This document shows positions 46,640 to 58,211 of a DNA stretch of 64,000 bases, one piece after another (positions within the stretch are counted from its first letter, which is position 1; each line of letters starts with the position of its first letter). Made by a program: the position numbers and the translations under genes. The DNA is from Eunapius fragilis (taxonomy: Eukaryota > Porifera > Demospongiae > Spongillida > Spongillidae): NCBI GenBank assembly GCA_963681505.1, contig OY811974.1, positions 3,240,511-3,304,510 of the forward strand. The letters run 5' to 3'. The notes beneath the pieces were generated by a model. That model ran no database searches and was not told where the DNA came from. It saw nothing but the letters and a program-made list of their open reading frames with translations.

Positions 46640-46802
46640 GCCCATTGTGACAGAAATCAGTTTATGTGGAGAGAACCGAAACGTTCACACTACCAAACAA
46701 ATTTAACACACATACATAAAATTTTGATTCCTGCACATGGTAGTGACCTCCATTTTCTTCTCCAGACCTTACTCCAATGTGGGTTGGTATGCAGGGCTCT
46801 GA

Positions 46803-46806
<4 letters not shown>

Positions 46807-46890
<84 letters not shown>
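46807..46890 (+). repeat. (CA)n microsatellite
   Basis: About 41 uninterrupted CA dinucleotides. Confidence 0.97.
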
Positions 46891-46893
<3 letters not shown>

Positions 46894-47279
46894 GAGGAGG
46901 GGCACATTAAGATGGAAATCTGCAATCAGCAGTAGTCTCCTGGGCAAGTGCCTTAATGAGGCCAGCATCTATTTCAAAAATCATGTCATACGCATTGTCA
47001 AAGACATAGACATTGACATTCAAAAACAAACCCAGAAGCAGTTTTAGAATTATCAGCTCTCTGTCAAATTTGTGGTTACCTGGACTAAGGTAGTGTACAT
47101 ACTGCTTCATGCTGTGGCCTACAAATCCACTCTTGTGGTATACATGTATAAGATAAATCAATTTCAAACCCACATGTCTTCCAAGCTAAAATGCTCTTCC
47201 TATTTTCAGGACTTACTGCCACACTATTTTCAGGACTTACTGCCACACCATTCTTTATTTTAGAAGAGACCCATCCATC
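46891..47279. other. Non-coding spacer
   Basis: There is a short tandem duplication CAGGACTTACTGCCACAC at about 47208-47248. No gene is supported. Confidence 0.45.
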
Positions 47280-47480
47280 CTGTGTTGGACTAGTGTGTTG
47301 TATGTACTGGAATGGTGTGTTGTATGTACTGGACTGGTGTGTTGTATGCACTGGACTGGTGTGTTGTATGTACTGGACTGGCCATACCAGTCCAATACAC
47401 CAGCCCAGTACATATACCAGTCCAGTTCAACACACCAGTCCAGTACATAATACACTGTATGTGCTGTGTTGCATGTACTC
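47280..47480. repeat. 22-bp satellite, locus 3, head to head
   Basis: Units run as GTGTGTTGTATGTACTGGAC up to about 47382 and then switch to CCAGTCCAGTACATA-type units to about 47455. Confidence 0.85.
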
Positions 47481-47609
47481 AACTGGTATGTTGTATGAGG
47501 GGGGAGGAAAGGGGGTGGGGCATTGCCCCTGCACCTTTGTTAAAGAGGAAGGGTGATGGTGAGATATAGTACACACCAGTGTATCATCCTCAGAATTTGT
47601 AAATTTAGG

Positions 47610-47674
47610 TGAGTGCCCCCCACCCACCCACCCGCCCGCCCGCCCGCCCGCCTGCCCGCCCGCCCGCCTGCCCG

Positions 47675-47766
<92 letters not shown>
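47610..47766 (+). repeat. (CCCG)n-like tract followed by (CA)n
   Basis: CCCACCCACCCGCCCGCCCG repeats to 47677 pass into about 44 CA dinucleotides to 47765. The Pro/Ala/Arg- and Thr/His-rich open frames here are artefacts. Confidence 0.95.
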
Positions 47767-47770
<4 letters not shown>

Positions 47771-48119
47771 GCCTTATTGGAGAAGCCATGGGTTTATATG
47801 AAGCCATGTGTGTGAATAGCTCAGCATATAAACTTTCCAGTGGCCCAGGCCTTACAAATCTATTGAGATAGGGTTTCACTGCCACTGTCAAGGCTTCCTT
47901 CCAGTAAAAGGCTACACACCCCTAGAAATGGACCATGTACATAACAAAAAAACGCGCACACAAGCACACACACAGTTTGCTATGACGAAATATGCGAGGT
48001 AGTGGCAAGCAGATAGGCTGGCTAATAGCTAATGCCTCTGTACTGCATGTAGGACTCAGGAACTAGTGACACACACCCACCCATAATCACAGGTTTCTGG
48101 ATCAGTGACCACAGTGCCA
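47767..48119. other. Non-coding spacer
   Basis: No gene or strong repeat is visible. Confidence 0.45.
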
Positions 48120-48915
48120 CATTGCAATCCAGTAGGTACATCACACCTACAACATACTCGTCCAGTGCATACAACAGTACAGATAACACACTTATATTCT
48201 TATGAACACGCCAGTCCAGTACATAAAACACACTTGTCCAGAACTTTCTATACACCAGACCAACACACTAGTCCAGTACATACAACACACCAGTCCAGTA
48301 CATGAAACACACCAGTCCAGTACATACAACACACCAGTCCAGTACATGCAACATACCAGTCCAGTACATGCAACACACCAGTCCAGTACATACAACACAC
48401 CAGTCCAGTACATGCAACACACCAGTCCAGTACATGCAACACACCAGTCCAGTACATGCAACACACCAGTCCAGTACATACAACACACCAGTCCAGTACA
48501 TACAACACACCAGTCCAGTACATGCAACACACCAGTCCAGTACATAGAACACACCAGTCCAGTACATGCAACACACCAGTCCAGTACATGCAACACACCA
48601 GTCCAGTACATGCAACACACCAGTCCAGTACATGCAACACACCAGTCCAGTACATACAACACACCAGTCCAGTACATGAAACACACCAGTCCAGTACATA
48701 GAACACACCAGTCCCAGAGGCGGATCCAGGGGGGGGGGGGGCCCTGAGTCCAGTACATAGAACACACCAGTCCAGTACATGCAACACACCAGTCCAGTAC
48801 ATGCAACACACCAGTCCAGTACATGGAACACACCAGTCCAGCGCATGCAACACACCAGTCCAGTACATTCAACACACCAGTCCAGTACATGAAACACACC
48901 AGTCCAGTAGAACTA
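48120..48915 (+). repeat. 22-bp satellite, locus 4 (main array)
   Basis: Some 30 near-identical units of ACACCAGTCCAGTACATGCA (22-bp period) differ mainly at the CATGCA/CATACA/CATGAA position. Because 22 is not a multiple of 3, three units make a 66-bp, 22-residue period, and the array is open in several frames on both strands (up to 250 codons). One unit is interrupted by the 32-base insertion at 48715-48746. Confidence 0.95.
48715..48746. mobile_element. 32-bp terminal-repeat remnant inserted in satellite
   Basis: CAGAGGCGGATCCAGG, a poly-G run and GCCCTG interrupt one satellite unit. AGTCC occurs on both sides (48710-48714 and 48747-48751); removing the insert and one AGTCC restores a perfect unit. 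This is therefore an insertion with a 5-base duplication, or the residue of a larger element that deleted internally. Confidence 0.7.
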
Positions 48916-49442
48916 CATGCACGGCTATACGACTTATGACACACTGCTAGTGCTCAAGGTTACAGCGCATGCCGCTGTAGGGTACCGAGGCGTAGTGCTA
49001 GCTCTGGCACTATATACCCAATAGCAGGCAGCCGTGAATATAAAGTGTCACATACGCATGCTGTCGGCTGAACAAGCTACTACTTAGTGACCACTTTGCT
49101 ATGCAGTGGTCCCTGCATACAGTATATAAATGAGCTGCACTGAAATTGAGCAACAAACCTTGCCGTCAGTAGCGTTAGCTGCGCAGTAATAGCAGGAAAG
49201 AGCGCGTCGTCCAAATTTCAATTTTTGTGGGCACGAGACGGAGCACTATTACATGTACCTATTCTTTTTTTTAAAGCATTGAAATCGCCAAGTCGAGCGC
49301 TGTATTAAAACTAGGATAGCCAGCTCTTCGCCATTATCAGAAGACTGCTTTGTTAAAGGCCGGGAGGTTTTTGTCTGTCTGCCACTTGGCAGTGGGGGAA
49401 GTCTTTGTGCTTCACAATCCTTGTCCCCCCCCCCCCCCCCCC
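48916..49442. other. Non-coding stretch
   Basis: ATTTCAATTTTTGTGGGCAC followed by GAGACGG at about 49216 recurs as a direct repeat at about 49681. A poly-C tract lies at 49425-49442. No gene is supported. Confidence 0.5.
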
Positions 49443-50194
<752 letters not shown>

Positions 50195-51401
50195 GCTAAG
50201 TAGCTATATGTATAACTTTTTTTTCAACGTGCACCTTTAATACTTTAATACTTTGGACATGCAGTAGCTAGCTGCTAATGCGAATATTTTACTACGTATA
50301 TACGACAAGGCAGATGCATATACACATGTTTGCCAAGTCATTTGAATGGTGAATGGAGTCATTTGTATGGCCAATCGTGCATGGCTAGTATAATGCAGTG
50401 TGTATTTATTTTAAATTTTTATTCATTATTTTTGGGCATTTCACATTACGTATAACTAAGGATCACAGTGCTGTCTCGTTCACACCATCCCTACTTTATT
50501 ATTTATCTATGGTCACACGCAAGTTACTCGCGCGAAAAAACTTTACGCACGCGAGTTGCACCAAATGACAACTCTACGCGCGAGTGTTTTCTGCGTGGGT
50601 GGTACTGTACACCGCACGTGCACCTACACACATGCCACACAAGTACACATGTACATGCCCATACAAACAGAGTCAGTATCAAAATAGAGGTATACACTTG
50701 CAAGCAAGAAAACTTTGTTGCATCTCTTGCGGTGAATGGGGTATATTATGAGTGCATGATCACACTCAATTGCCCTGGAAGTAACTGTGTGTGGAGCTTA
50801 ATCCATAAAAGAAAGTATCACAGTAAAAACGGATTGGTGCATGTCTCTAGAAATCGTGAATAGGGCACTCGATTTTAAAAACACTCCCTTCAATGTCACT
50901 GCAACACATAAATACATCCTGCTATCTAGTGATAAGGCTGCAAACTCACCAAAACCGATTAGCAATTCGCTGATTAGTATACCCATTGTAACATAACTTG
51001 GAATTTAGTGGTGTTGCCTTCATGTACGACGCTTTGGATGACCCCCTTTCTGCCCTTGAATTTCTTCACTTTCCCGATAACTTGGGAATTTACAAGGAGA
51101 GGTCATTTTTTGGCGGCATGTTTGTTTGAGAGAACGTGATCCTTAGTTACGTAATGTGAAAAACCCAAAAATAATAAATAAAATAAACACACAGTATTAT
51201 ACTAGCCATGCACGATTGGTCATACAAATGACTCCATTCACCATTCAAATAACTTTGCAAACTTGTGTATATGTATATGCATCTGCCTTGCCGTGTATAC
51301 GTAGTAAAATTTTCGCATTAGAAGTTTGCTACTGCATGTCCAAGATATTGAAGGTATATCATGCACGTTCAAAAGAAAGTTATACATATAGCTACTTAGC
51401 C
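50195..51401. mobile_element. Foldback element, arms about 270 nt
   Basis: The left arm 50195-50466 (GCTAAGTAGCTATATGTATA, GACATGCAGTAGC, TGAATGGTGAATGGAGTCAT) is inverted at 51136-51401 (ATGACTCCATTCACCATTCA, ACTGCATGTC, TATACATATAGCTACTTAGC). The 670-base centre has a 131-codon plus-strand frame (50468-50863) with VNGVYYECMITLNCPGSNC; I do not recognise it. The right arm ends only about 10 bases before the nuclease-like ORF at 51412. Confidence 0.75.
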
Positions 51402-51411
51402 TTCGAATATA

Positions 51412-51876
51412 CAGGATGGTGCGCGATTGGATATTGCAGCAGATGGATTTTGGGGGAGTCGGTTTGAAAGGGCATTTTTTGATGTAAAGGTTTTTAATCC
51501 TTACGCCCCCTCAAATCAAAAGACTCCTTTATCCGCATGCTACCGTAGCCATGAAAACGAGAAAAAGAGGAAATATGACCAACGCATTCGTGAAATAGAA
51601 CATGCCTCTTTCACTCCACTTATTCTCTCTTCCACTGGTGGCCTTGGGCCTCAAGCCACAACAAGCTATAAGCGTCTGGCCTCTCTGCTATCTGCCAAAT
51701 GGAATCAGGCCTATAGCCTAACCATCATGTGGTTGAGATGCCGCCTTGCCTATTCATTGCTGCGAAGTTCAGTTATGTGCATTCGAGGGGCACGCTCTCA
51801 CCTTGGCCATTATATGTCTGCTACACAACCTCCTCTTGACCTGGTGTCAAGGGAAGCCCTTCTACTTGAACCATAA
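51412..51876 (+). CDS. PD-(D/E)XK-like nuclease domain, C-terminal end of a retroelement (fragment)
   Basis: About 154 codons open to a TAA. Recognisable family blocks: ARLDIAADGFWGSRFERAFF, DVKVFNPYAPSN, YRSHENEKKRKYDQRIREIE, HASFTPLILSSTGGLG, WLRCRLAYSLLRSSVMCIRG. This domain is widespread as the C-terminus of repeat-encoded proteins in cnidarians, echinoderms and sponges. FFDVK and REIEHASFTPL fit the Asp and Glu positions of a restriction-like nuclease, but that fold is inference. The frame is undamaged but has no own start or upstream reverse transcriptase. A 25-base A tract 65 bases downstream suggests the 3' end of a reverse-transcribed (LINE-like) copy, 5'-truncated or cut by the foldback element just upstream. 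Confidence 0.65.
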   Translation, partial: QDGARLDIAADGFWGSRFERAFFDVKVFNPYAPSNQKTPLSACYRSHENEKKRKYDQRIREIEHASFTPLILSSTGGLGPQATTSYKRLASLLSAKWNQAYSLTIMWLRCRLAYSLLRSSVMCIRGARSHLGHYMSATQPPLDLVSREALLLEP

Positions 51877-51940
51877 ATTTTGATATTTTGTTTCCTTTTC
51901 ATTTATGTGTATAGTTGCTTACTAATATAATATTTATAGC

Positions 51941-51967
51941 AACAAAAAAAAAAAAAAAAAAAAAAAA
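51941..51967 (+). other. Poly-A tract, likely 3' end of the retrocopy
   Basis: An uninterrupted run of about 24-26 A residues lies 65 bases after the stop of the nuclease-like ORF, on the same strand. This fits a retroposed 3' tail. Confidence 0.6.
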
Positions 51968-51974
51968 TCTCTGG

Positions 51975-52150
51975 CTCTAGGTTGTTTAATAAGTTCATGT
52001 GTGTTACGCACAGTACCGGGTACCCTTGCTTATAATGCGCATGCATTGCTATGAGAGCAGGGGAAGGGCTTATGCCTTCAAAGCATCGGCCAAAACAGAT
52101 AGATGCCACCGACCCCGCCCCCCGCCCCTGTATCCGCCACTGGCCTAGGG
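51975..52150 (-). repeat. Dispersed repeat family D, inverted partial copy
   Basis: The minus strand matches the 5' half of the copy at 42655: GCTTTGAAGGCATAAGCCCT, TCCCCTGCTCTCATAGCAAT, AAGGGTACCCGGTACTGTGC. Its outer end reads CCAGTGGCGGATACAGGGGCG, a hAT-like terminus next to a C/G-rich run. Confidence 0.7.
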
Positions 52151-52508
52151 CATTAGACATTAACCGATTATACGCGAAATTGCATTATGCTATACGTAAC
52201 GTAACGCAACCTCTAACTGCGAAATTAAATTTTGCGGATACAGTAAGCACTCACAAATAAGACCTCCAAGAGCAATCAGATAACTGGGTCTTATCCTTAA
52301 ATGCGAATAACCGCAGTGTGGCTATTGCATGGATTATATAACACATGTATTCATAGACGTATACATAAAAGTCACATAAACAGTTTATAATACATGTGTA
52401 AGCAGTTATAAGATTAATGTACGCGCACTGTAGAATCTATACGGCGTTGGCATGCAGTGTAGCGTGCAGACGCACTGCAAGATCAAGAAGAACAGGTCAT
52501 CTACTATT
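52151..52508. other. Non-coding spacer
   Basis: No gene or strong repeat is visible. Confidence 0.4.
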
Positions 52509-52880
52509 CCAGCTTTTGAATGAATAATAATTCATTGCTGAATCGACGATTTGTGTTAAAGCTTTCACTTCGTCGAAAGCTGGTTCACTTTCAACCTGCA
52601 CATTTTCGTCCTCCAAGATTATTGAAGTATCACTACTGCCTAGCTGGTCGTTCTCATTGGTGGACGATATACTGTAATAGATTGTCTAATGCAGCACAGA
52701 TTTCTTCAAACACTCGAATCTCTTCCGCAGCCACAATCTCTGGGTCCTATTCAATGTTAAACCAACGTTGCAAGATAGCTGTCTATCCTCAGCTGAGCTC
52801 TGTTCTGTCGGATTAGCATTGAAGATTTCATCCAGCCCAAGTCCATCTAGCGTACTAGCTTGGCATACAGTAGCGGTCAT
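52509..52880 (-). pseudogene. Decayed ORF, possibly a transposase C-terminus
   Basis: On the minus strand, MTATVCQASTLDGLGLDEIF and NANPTEQSSAEDRQ are followed, in shifted frames, by DPEIVAAEEIRVFEEICAAL and NDQLGSSDTSIILEDENVQ, then a segment ending YYSFKSWNSR and TGA at about 52509. The acidic, helical composition resembles the C-terminal tails of pogo/Tigger-type transposases, but no catalytic domain is present and the match is only impressionistic. A TAG precedes DPEIV, and a frame change occurs near 52670, where a splice acceptor (TCTATTACAG) is also possible. Confidence 0.35.
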
Positions 52881-52969
52881 AAAAAAAGTACACGTAACGT
52901 TTGCGTAACGTTAGCGTCGCAAGCAATTATAATTAACGTTGACTGAAGTACAGTTTGCGTGGGATTAGC

Positions 52970-53052
52970 GTAGCGTTTTGGGAACGTAGCGTTTGTGGAA
53001 CGTAGCGTTTTTATGGAACGTAGCGTTTTTATGGAACGTAGCGTTTTATAGA
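52970..53052 (+). repeat. 18-bp tandem repeat
   Basis: Four to five copies of GGAACGTAGCGTTTTTAT, with looser TAACGTTAGCGT-type units just upstream (52895-52970). Confidence 0.85.
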
Positions 53053-56000
53053 GACTACGCCCTAAAGTAAAATTTTCTGCTGCTAGCTTGTAGTTATAAC
53101 ACAGTGGAATGGTGTACTCAAGCTTTAAACAATTGCGGGATTCTCTACTATTTCAAGGGGCATGAATCTTCCAATACCCACAAATGTTAATGAAATAGGT
53201 TCTTCCCCCTCCCTCTTTTCCGCTAGGTATCGTCTCCGCCACCCCCCACTGTTCGTATTGGGCCAGACTTGGCCAGCAATTGCGGACATGAAATTATCGA
53301 TCCGTACTACGCGTAATAAAATTATTGTACATGGCGTCATGGGCAATCACGCACAGTTTAGTACCAAAGACTGGTAGTAGAGCTCTTAAATCTAAATAGG
53401 ATACAGGGACAAATAGCAAATATTTTGTTTATCTCAGTTCTGTTCTGTAAAAATGTGCACCCATTCCTTTCAAAATGGAGTTTGCATACATAGTACGTAC
53501 GCGTCATAACGTTGACCAAGTAAACTTTGTTACCCGGTGGTGGTATTGTACAGGTATTGAATACCTGCACATACGCCACCACTGCCACTGTCCGGCCAGG
53601 CTTCTAGGACAGCATATGTACGCGTCCGCGCATGCATGCACGCCAGAGTATGTTCGACGTTCGAACGTGCATGTTTCCTTGGTAATATGTACGTTGTGTC
53701 AGAGATGTTATCCCTGGTTGTGTTACGATCAGCTATATGAGTAACACACAGCAACTGTCATCACCAAGCTAGCTTTTATATATAGGTAACGAATGGTATT
53801 ATTATACGCGGGCATATATGCGTTTTATGCCGCCATCTGTGAAGATCACGCGTGTTGGATTTCGAAAGGACGCGAAGTGTGGAAACAACTTTCCACCGCA
53901 TGTGCGCTCCATATGAGTGCGCTCACCTGTTTATTTATTGCCCCCCCACCCCCCACGCACCCAACCGTCTCACACTTTGCCATGCGAAGTAAGAGTAAAT
54001 AGCGGCTGCTCCACTTTTTTAATTAGTTAGCCACGCCCAAAGTATATCCCTGGCACACACCCCCCTCACAAAATAATTTCAGGATCCGTCCATACAGTGG
54101 AGTGTTGTATAGTGAGAGGTGTGGCATGGAAGTTAATTCCACACCCCAGTTGTCTCCTGGATGATGAATTATTAACTATAGGGCTATAAGATCAAAACTG
54201 AGCTTATAATGCTTAGCCCCGAGACACTGCCCCTTTAGCCCCACCCCCTCTGCACTCAAGAGTGTGTAATGGCAAGTGATGATGATGATGCAGTCAGGTG
54301 ATAGAGAAATATTAAAGTGGCATATACCCCAACTCATGCAATATATTGCCATGCCATATATCTGCTCATGTTCCTGAGTAGCTAGCTGTCCATTGCAGCA
54401 GGTAGTTGCAATTTGAGTCAGTTGGCATGCCCCCTCCCCCTTCCCCAACTGTGCTACCTAAACTTCAGAGCAGGGGTCGATCCAGTAATTTTTTTGCGAG
54501 GGGGAGGGGGGGGGGGGGGGGCAAAGGGATATAAACGCTTTGGGCATGGGTAACTAATAGTGGGGAGGGATGTGGGGCAAAGCCTGAGCCGCTTTATACT
54601 GGTACTTTGCACATGTTCGTAGCATTAGACAACATACTTGATGCTGCAAAATACTTGGCGGGGGGGGGAGGTGGAGGTGTATACTGCTGTATCAGTGGTA
54701 TCCATGTTCCTGAGAGGGAAACCATTTACTGTCCACACAATAGCCGGTTGGCATGTATAATCCTCCCCCAACCCCTCCCCCCACCTTTAACATATGCATA
54801 TTGCCATGCTACAAAATTATTTCTATTCCTCCAGCAACAATATTTTCTCATAGAGTGTGATGTTTAGCTAGCATGGCAATATGCAGCAGGGCTGGCGGAA
54901 GGGGACAACTGACTTAAAATTGCAATTGCCTGATCCCAGCAATGAACAGTGAATATTTTCCCCTACTCAGGGACATGTACATGTATAGAACAGTCTCTGA
55001 TGCGTAGGTAGCATGGCAATATATGGTAGAGGGGAAGAGGGGGGGGACTGTTCAATCCATGTCCCTGAGTAGTGGAAACCCTTCACCATGGTTAAAGTCA
55101 TGTTCAATAGTAACATAGTTGTGTGCCCCACCCCCTGTAGCTACATTGCCATCCTGCCAACACCAGACACGGTTGCAGTGTAGTTAATTCTTAGTGCTAC
55201 AGTTGTTAGTTGGCATGTGCCACAACCCCTAAGGCTGTTCTGATATGACATTGCCAAAACAACGAAGTCACTGAGGGTGCCAGAAAAGATCTGCCTGTGC
55301 TAACCGAGCTCAAAAATGCCACGTCTCTATGTCATTTAAACATGTCAGTGCATATGCCTTTAAGATAATTATTAATAACAACTTAGTCAATAACCATACA
55401 ACTATATAAAATAAGTGTGTTCACAAGACGGCAATACGAACGGAACCACAGTTTTACAATGCAAACACTCATAGCTTCTAATAGGTACTTGAACATTTTT
55501 TTCAAATCGCATCAAATGCGGCGATTTTTATATCAAATGAAAGAGGAAAAAATGCGGATTACAATAATGCCTTTTTTGTATTTATTGGTGAAATATTTCA
55601 GAAGTTGTGGCATTTCAAACACTCATTTTTGGATGTACGCGGTATGATGCGAGAGGGAAGAAAAAATTGTGACGGTTTGACTTTTCTGTGCTATAGTTGT
55701 TAGAAAACAAATAGTTAATACACCAAACATTACTACCATATTGAATACACATTTCTAATTACTAAGATGTAGCAGGTTCATTGATCTGTAGATCAACTGT
55801 AATATAGTCCACGACAAATTCAATCAGTGTCATTGTAACGTCTTCTCGTTCTTCCTCCGTTTCGTCGTATTTCCAATAGGTAACTGTAACTTTAGGTGTT
55901 GTTGACTTTTTTTGAGTACTTTACATTGATAACATGACCTTTATACATTACATTCTACTGGTTAACAAACTACAAGTGTTCACAGTAGAGTCTATTTACT

Positions 56001-56129
56001 ATGCAAGGATTGGCTAGTACTTCCGAAATAGAATTCATATGGTTCAGTTAGGTCTGAAAACTCTACAGACAACTCGGATTGCTCTCTGCAACACTAATTA
56101 ATTTCTTTTGTAGTGTTTTTCGGAATCTG
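53053..56129. other. Non-coding stretch
   Basis: It contains a poly-G tract at about 54508-54522 next to CAGGGGTCGATCCAG (54473), a hAT-like terminus, a second G-rich patch at 54660-54680, and repeated AGCATGGCAATAT blocks (54876, 55011, and TATTGCCATGC inverted at 54346 and 54799). Open frames at 53125-53346 and 54176-54448 have no recognised features. No gene is supported. Confidence 0.5.
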
Positions 56130-56306
56130 CTATCTTTTTTTCTGATTATTTTCAATGAGCCTTTCATCTTGCAGCTTGGCAACATACTCTTCATGTGATC
56201 GGCAAAGGGCTTTACTCTGTCTGCCTTGTTTTATACAAAATTTTACAATATTGTCTTGCTCATCTTCAGTTTTGTTTGAAAGCCAATCAATCAAGTAGGG
56301 CTCCAT
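56130..56306 (-). CDS. Short acidic/basic helical ORF, repeat-encoded
   Basis: A 58-codon minus-strand frame reads MEPYLIDWLSNKTEDEQDNI, VKFCIKQGRQSKAL, then a charged helix AKLQDERLIENNQKKR and TAG. The frame continues upstream in phase for a few codons (NEGSDPSLGE). This WL.NK....Q..I..FCI.qGR pattern is one I associate with N-terminal parts of repeat-encoded proteins in sponges; no enzymatic domain is present. It is probably one exon of a degraded element. A further minus-strand open segment at 56530-56633 (SPKQAAKRSKFIKRFQVSQE) may belong to it. Confidence 0.35.
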   Translation of the reverse strand: MEPYLIDWLSNKTEDEQDNIVKFCIKQGRQSKALCRSHEEYVAKLQDERLIENNQKKR

Positions 56307-56309
56307 TTC

Positions 56310-58029
56310 ACCCAGACTGGGGTCGCTACCCTCGTTTGAGGTGAGAGAGCTCTTGGACCAGAGGCTGTCTCATTGTTGGAGAGGGGGTGCCTGATGTGGG
56401 AGGTGTGGCTGTGCTGGGAGCCCCCACTAGGGGAGTTGCAGACCCTTATGTAGCTGCTGCATGATCCTGTCCTGGGGGCAGAGGGAAGAGGGGAAGGGGG
56501 GCACACCAACATCTAATCCCTCCTGACTGACCTGGAACCGTTTTATGAACTTTGACCTTTTTGCTGCCTGCTTGGGGGAATCTAAAGTTACCCTATGTTT
56601 ACCTAGAATTAGAGATCCTGAAGAGACTTGCAACTACGTTAGATGCAGCTATAACGTTTGAACAATAAAGTATCACTATTCAGCTTTTTTTTCAATTTCC
56701 TTTTTCTACCACTCTGAAAATATGTACTGGATCACACTGAATGTGTTCCATTAATTTTTTTACCCCATCAAAAACCCCTTGTACATACCCCCTTGACGTT
56801 CCCGCATGTGTCATGAATGTAAGACTGCATATGCAGAAACAAGGTCAAGGTTTTCACTGATGTCACTCTTGAAATCATCAATACACTTCTCCAAATCAGC
56901 AGCAGTCTTCATCCTAACATGAAATCCAATTTAAAATGCAATTTGGTAACCAAATCTTAAACCTATTCCATCGATTTCTATGTGGGTCTGGGGACCAGAC
57001 CACCCATAAAACAAGCCTTGCGCATCAGCCTAGAGTTACGAAAATTTAAAGACTTGACTTCTAGTGCTCAAGCTACATATAACTGAACTCTGAATTCCTG
57101 CCTCTCAAAGGATTAGGTGCTTTTTAATTAGAATCGCTCGTCACAGAACCATGGCGGTTGAAAGAACGATGCTGTGTTTTGTTAAAACATAAATTCAAAT
57201 GCAGAAAACACTTCTTAAGGCATATTGGTGTTTTCAGATAATATGGGTGCACCCGACGCCAGTATCAAACGAATAGACACATCCCATCGTATGACCCCTT
57301 GCGCATCAACCGAAGTTGATACCATTTTAAAGACAGCTAGATAATGACCCTTCCTAAGTGGTGAAAACGTATTTTTCCCTGCCTCTTAACATATGAAGAA
57401 AATGTTCAACTTATAAAAAGTACCTATTTTTCAACGTGCGAAGGTAACTAGATGAGTAAATTACGATCTGTTCCAATAGCATCAATTCATAGTACACTTA
57501 CTCAACTACAATAGGAACACAGAAGAGTTCAAAATTGCAGTTAAACCAACACAAACGAGCTTCCTTTTTCGCACGGTGCGCACTTTCAATAGACAAATCC
57601 AGTCACAATTTTCATCGCTTTATTAGATCATCATTTTTTGGTACGCGTACGTTAAATGTTCAAGTACCTACTTCTAATAACAGCTGCATAGGACTTCTCA
57701 TCAAGTTTCTTCATTGCCATAGTGGATGATAATCTATTGAATGGGAAGAGGGTAAATGAAATGGTTCCCAATGGCATGGGCAACATGTCAAACCACACGC
57801 ACGCATACATACACATGCATGTACATATGCACACAACCCCAAGTAGGTCCTGTACAAACCAATGTGTCAATGTCAAGCTGGAGTGATTATGGGGGAAGGA
57901 GAAAGAACACACACTCCTGCTCGTTCTTTCAGTGCAGAATACTAATAGATACTGAGGGGTCAACAAGTTTGCAAAATGGTCAATGCCCTTCCCTTGCAGG
58001 GCTGAAGGGTTGGGTAGAAGTTTGGTGTG
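56310..58029. other. Non-coding stretch before the Ty3 element
   Basis: Apart from the possible upstream exon noted for the 56130 ORF, I see no gene. Open frames at 57535-57729 and 57652-58041 are unremarkable. The left end of the Ty3 LTR must lie somewhere near the end of this stretch but cannot be fixed without its 3' partner. Confidence 0.4.
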
Positions 58030-58107
58030 TGTGTAGTGCAATTAGGACGCACGTGATTAAGAACAGCCCGGAATGTTCGAGATGTGGGTGTGGCATGGGG
58101 AGAGGGA

Positions 58108-58114
58108 TATATAA
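58108..58114 (+). promoter_or_regulatory. TATA box in presumed 5' LTR
   Basis: GGGATATATAACCTG lies about 100 bases before the gag start, where an LTR promoter would be expected. Confidence 0.55.
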
Positions 58115-58211
58115 CCTGATTGTCTGTACACGTGTTTGCATTCATTATTATAGTGACAGTGTTATATTCTCAACTGTGAACAGTGTAGTTTACATTGGCG
58201 TAGTCAGCAGG

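Noticed and set aside
47085-47351. Minus-strand frame with repeated PENSVAVSPENR
   Set aside because: It comes from a short tandem duplication and satellite units; no protein family or splice context.
48120-48915. CRISPR-like array (regular 22-bp units)
   Set aside because: Units are contiguous with no unique spacers, and the genome is clearly eukaryotic (spliceosomal introns).
48192-48944. 250-codon minus-strand open frame and other long frames over the 22-bp satellite
   Set aside because: The satellite unit contains no stop in several frames on both strands, so length carries no coding evidence; residues are a pure 22-residue repeat.
57640-58194. Fixing the full 5' LTR boundaries of the Ty3 element
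   Set aside because: No second LTR exists in the window to compare with, so only the TATA box and the presumed right end are reported.
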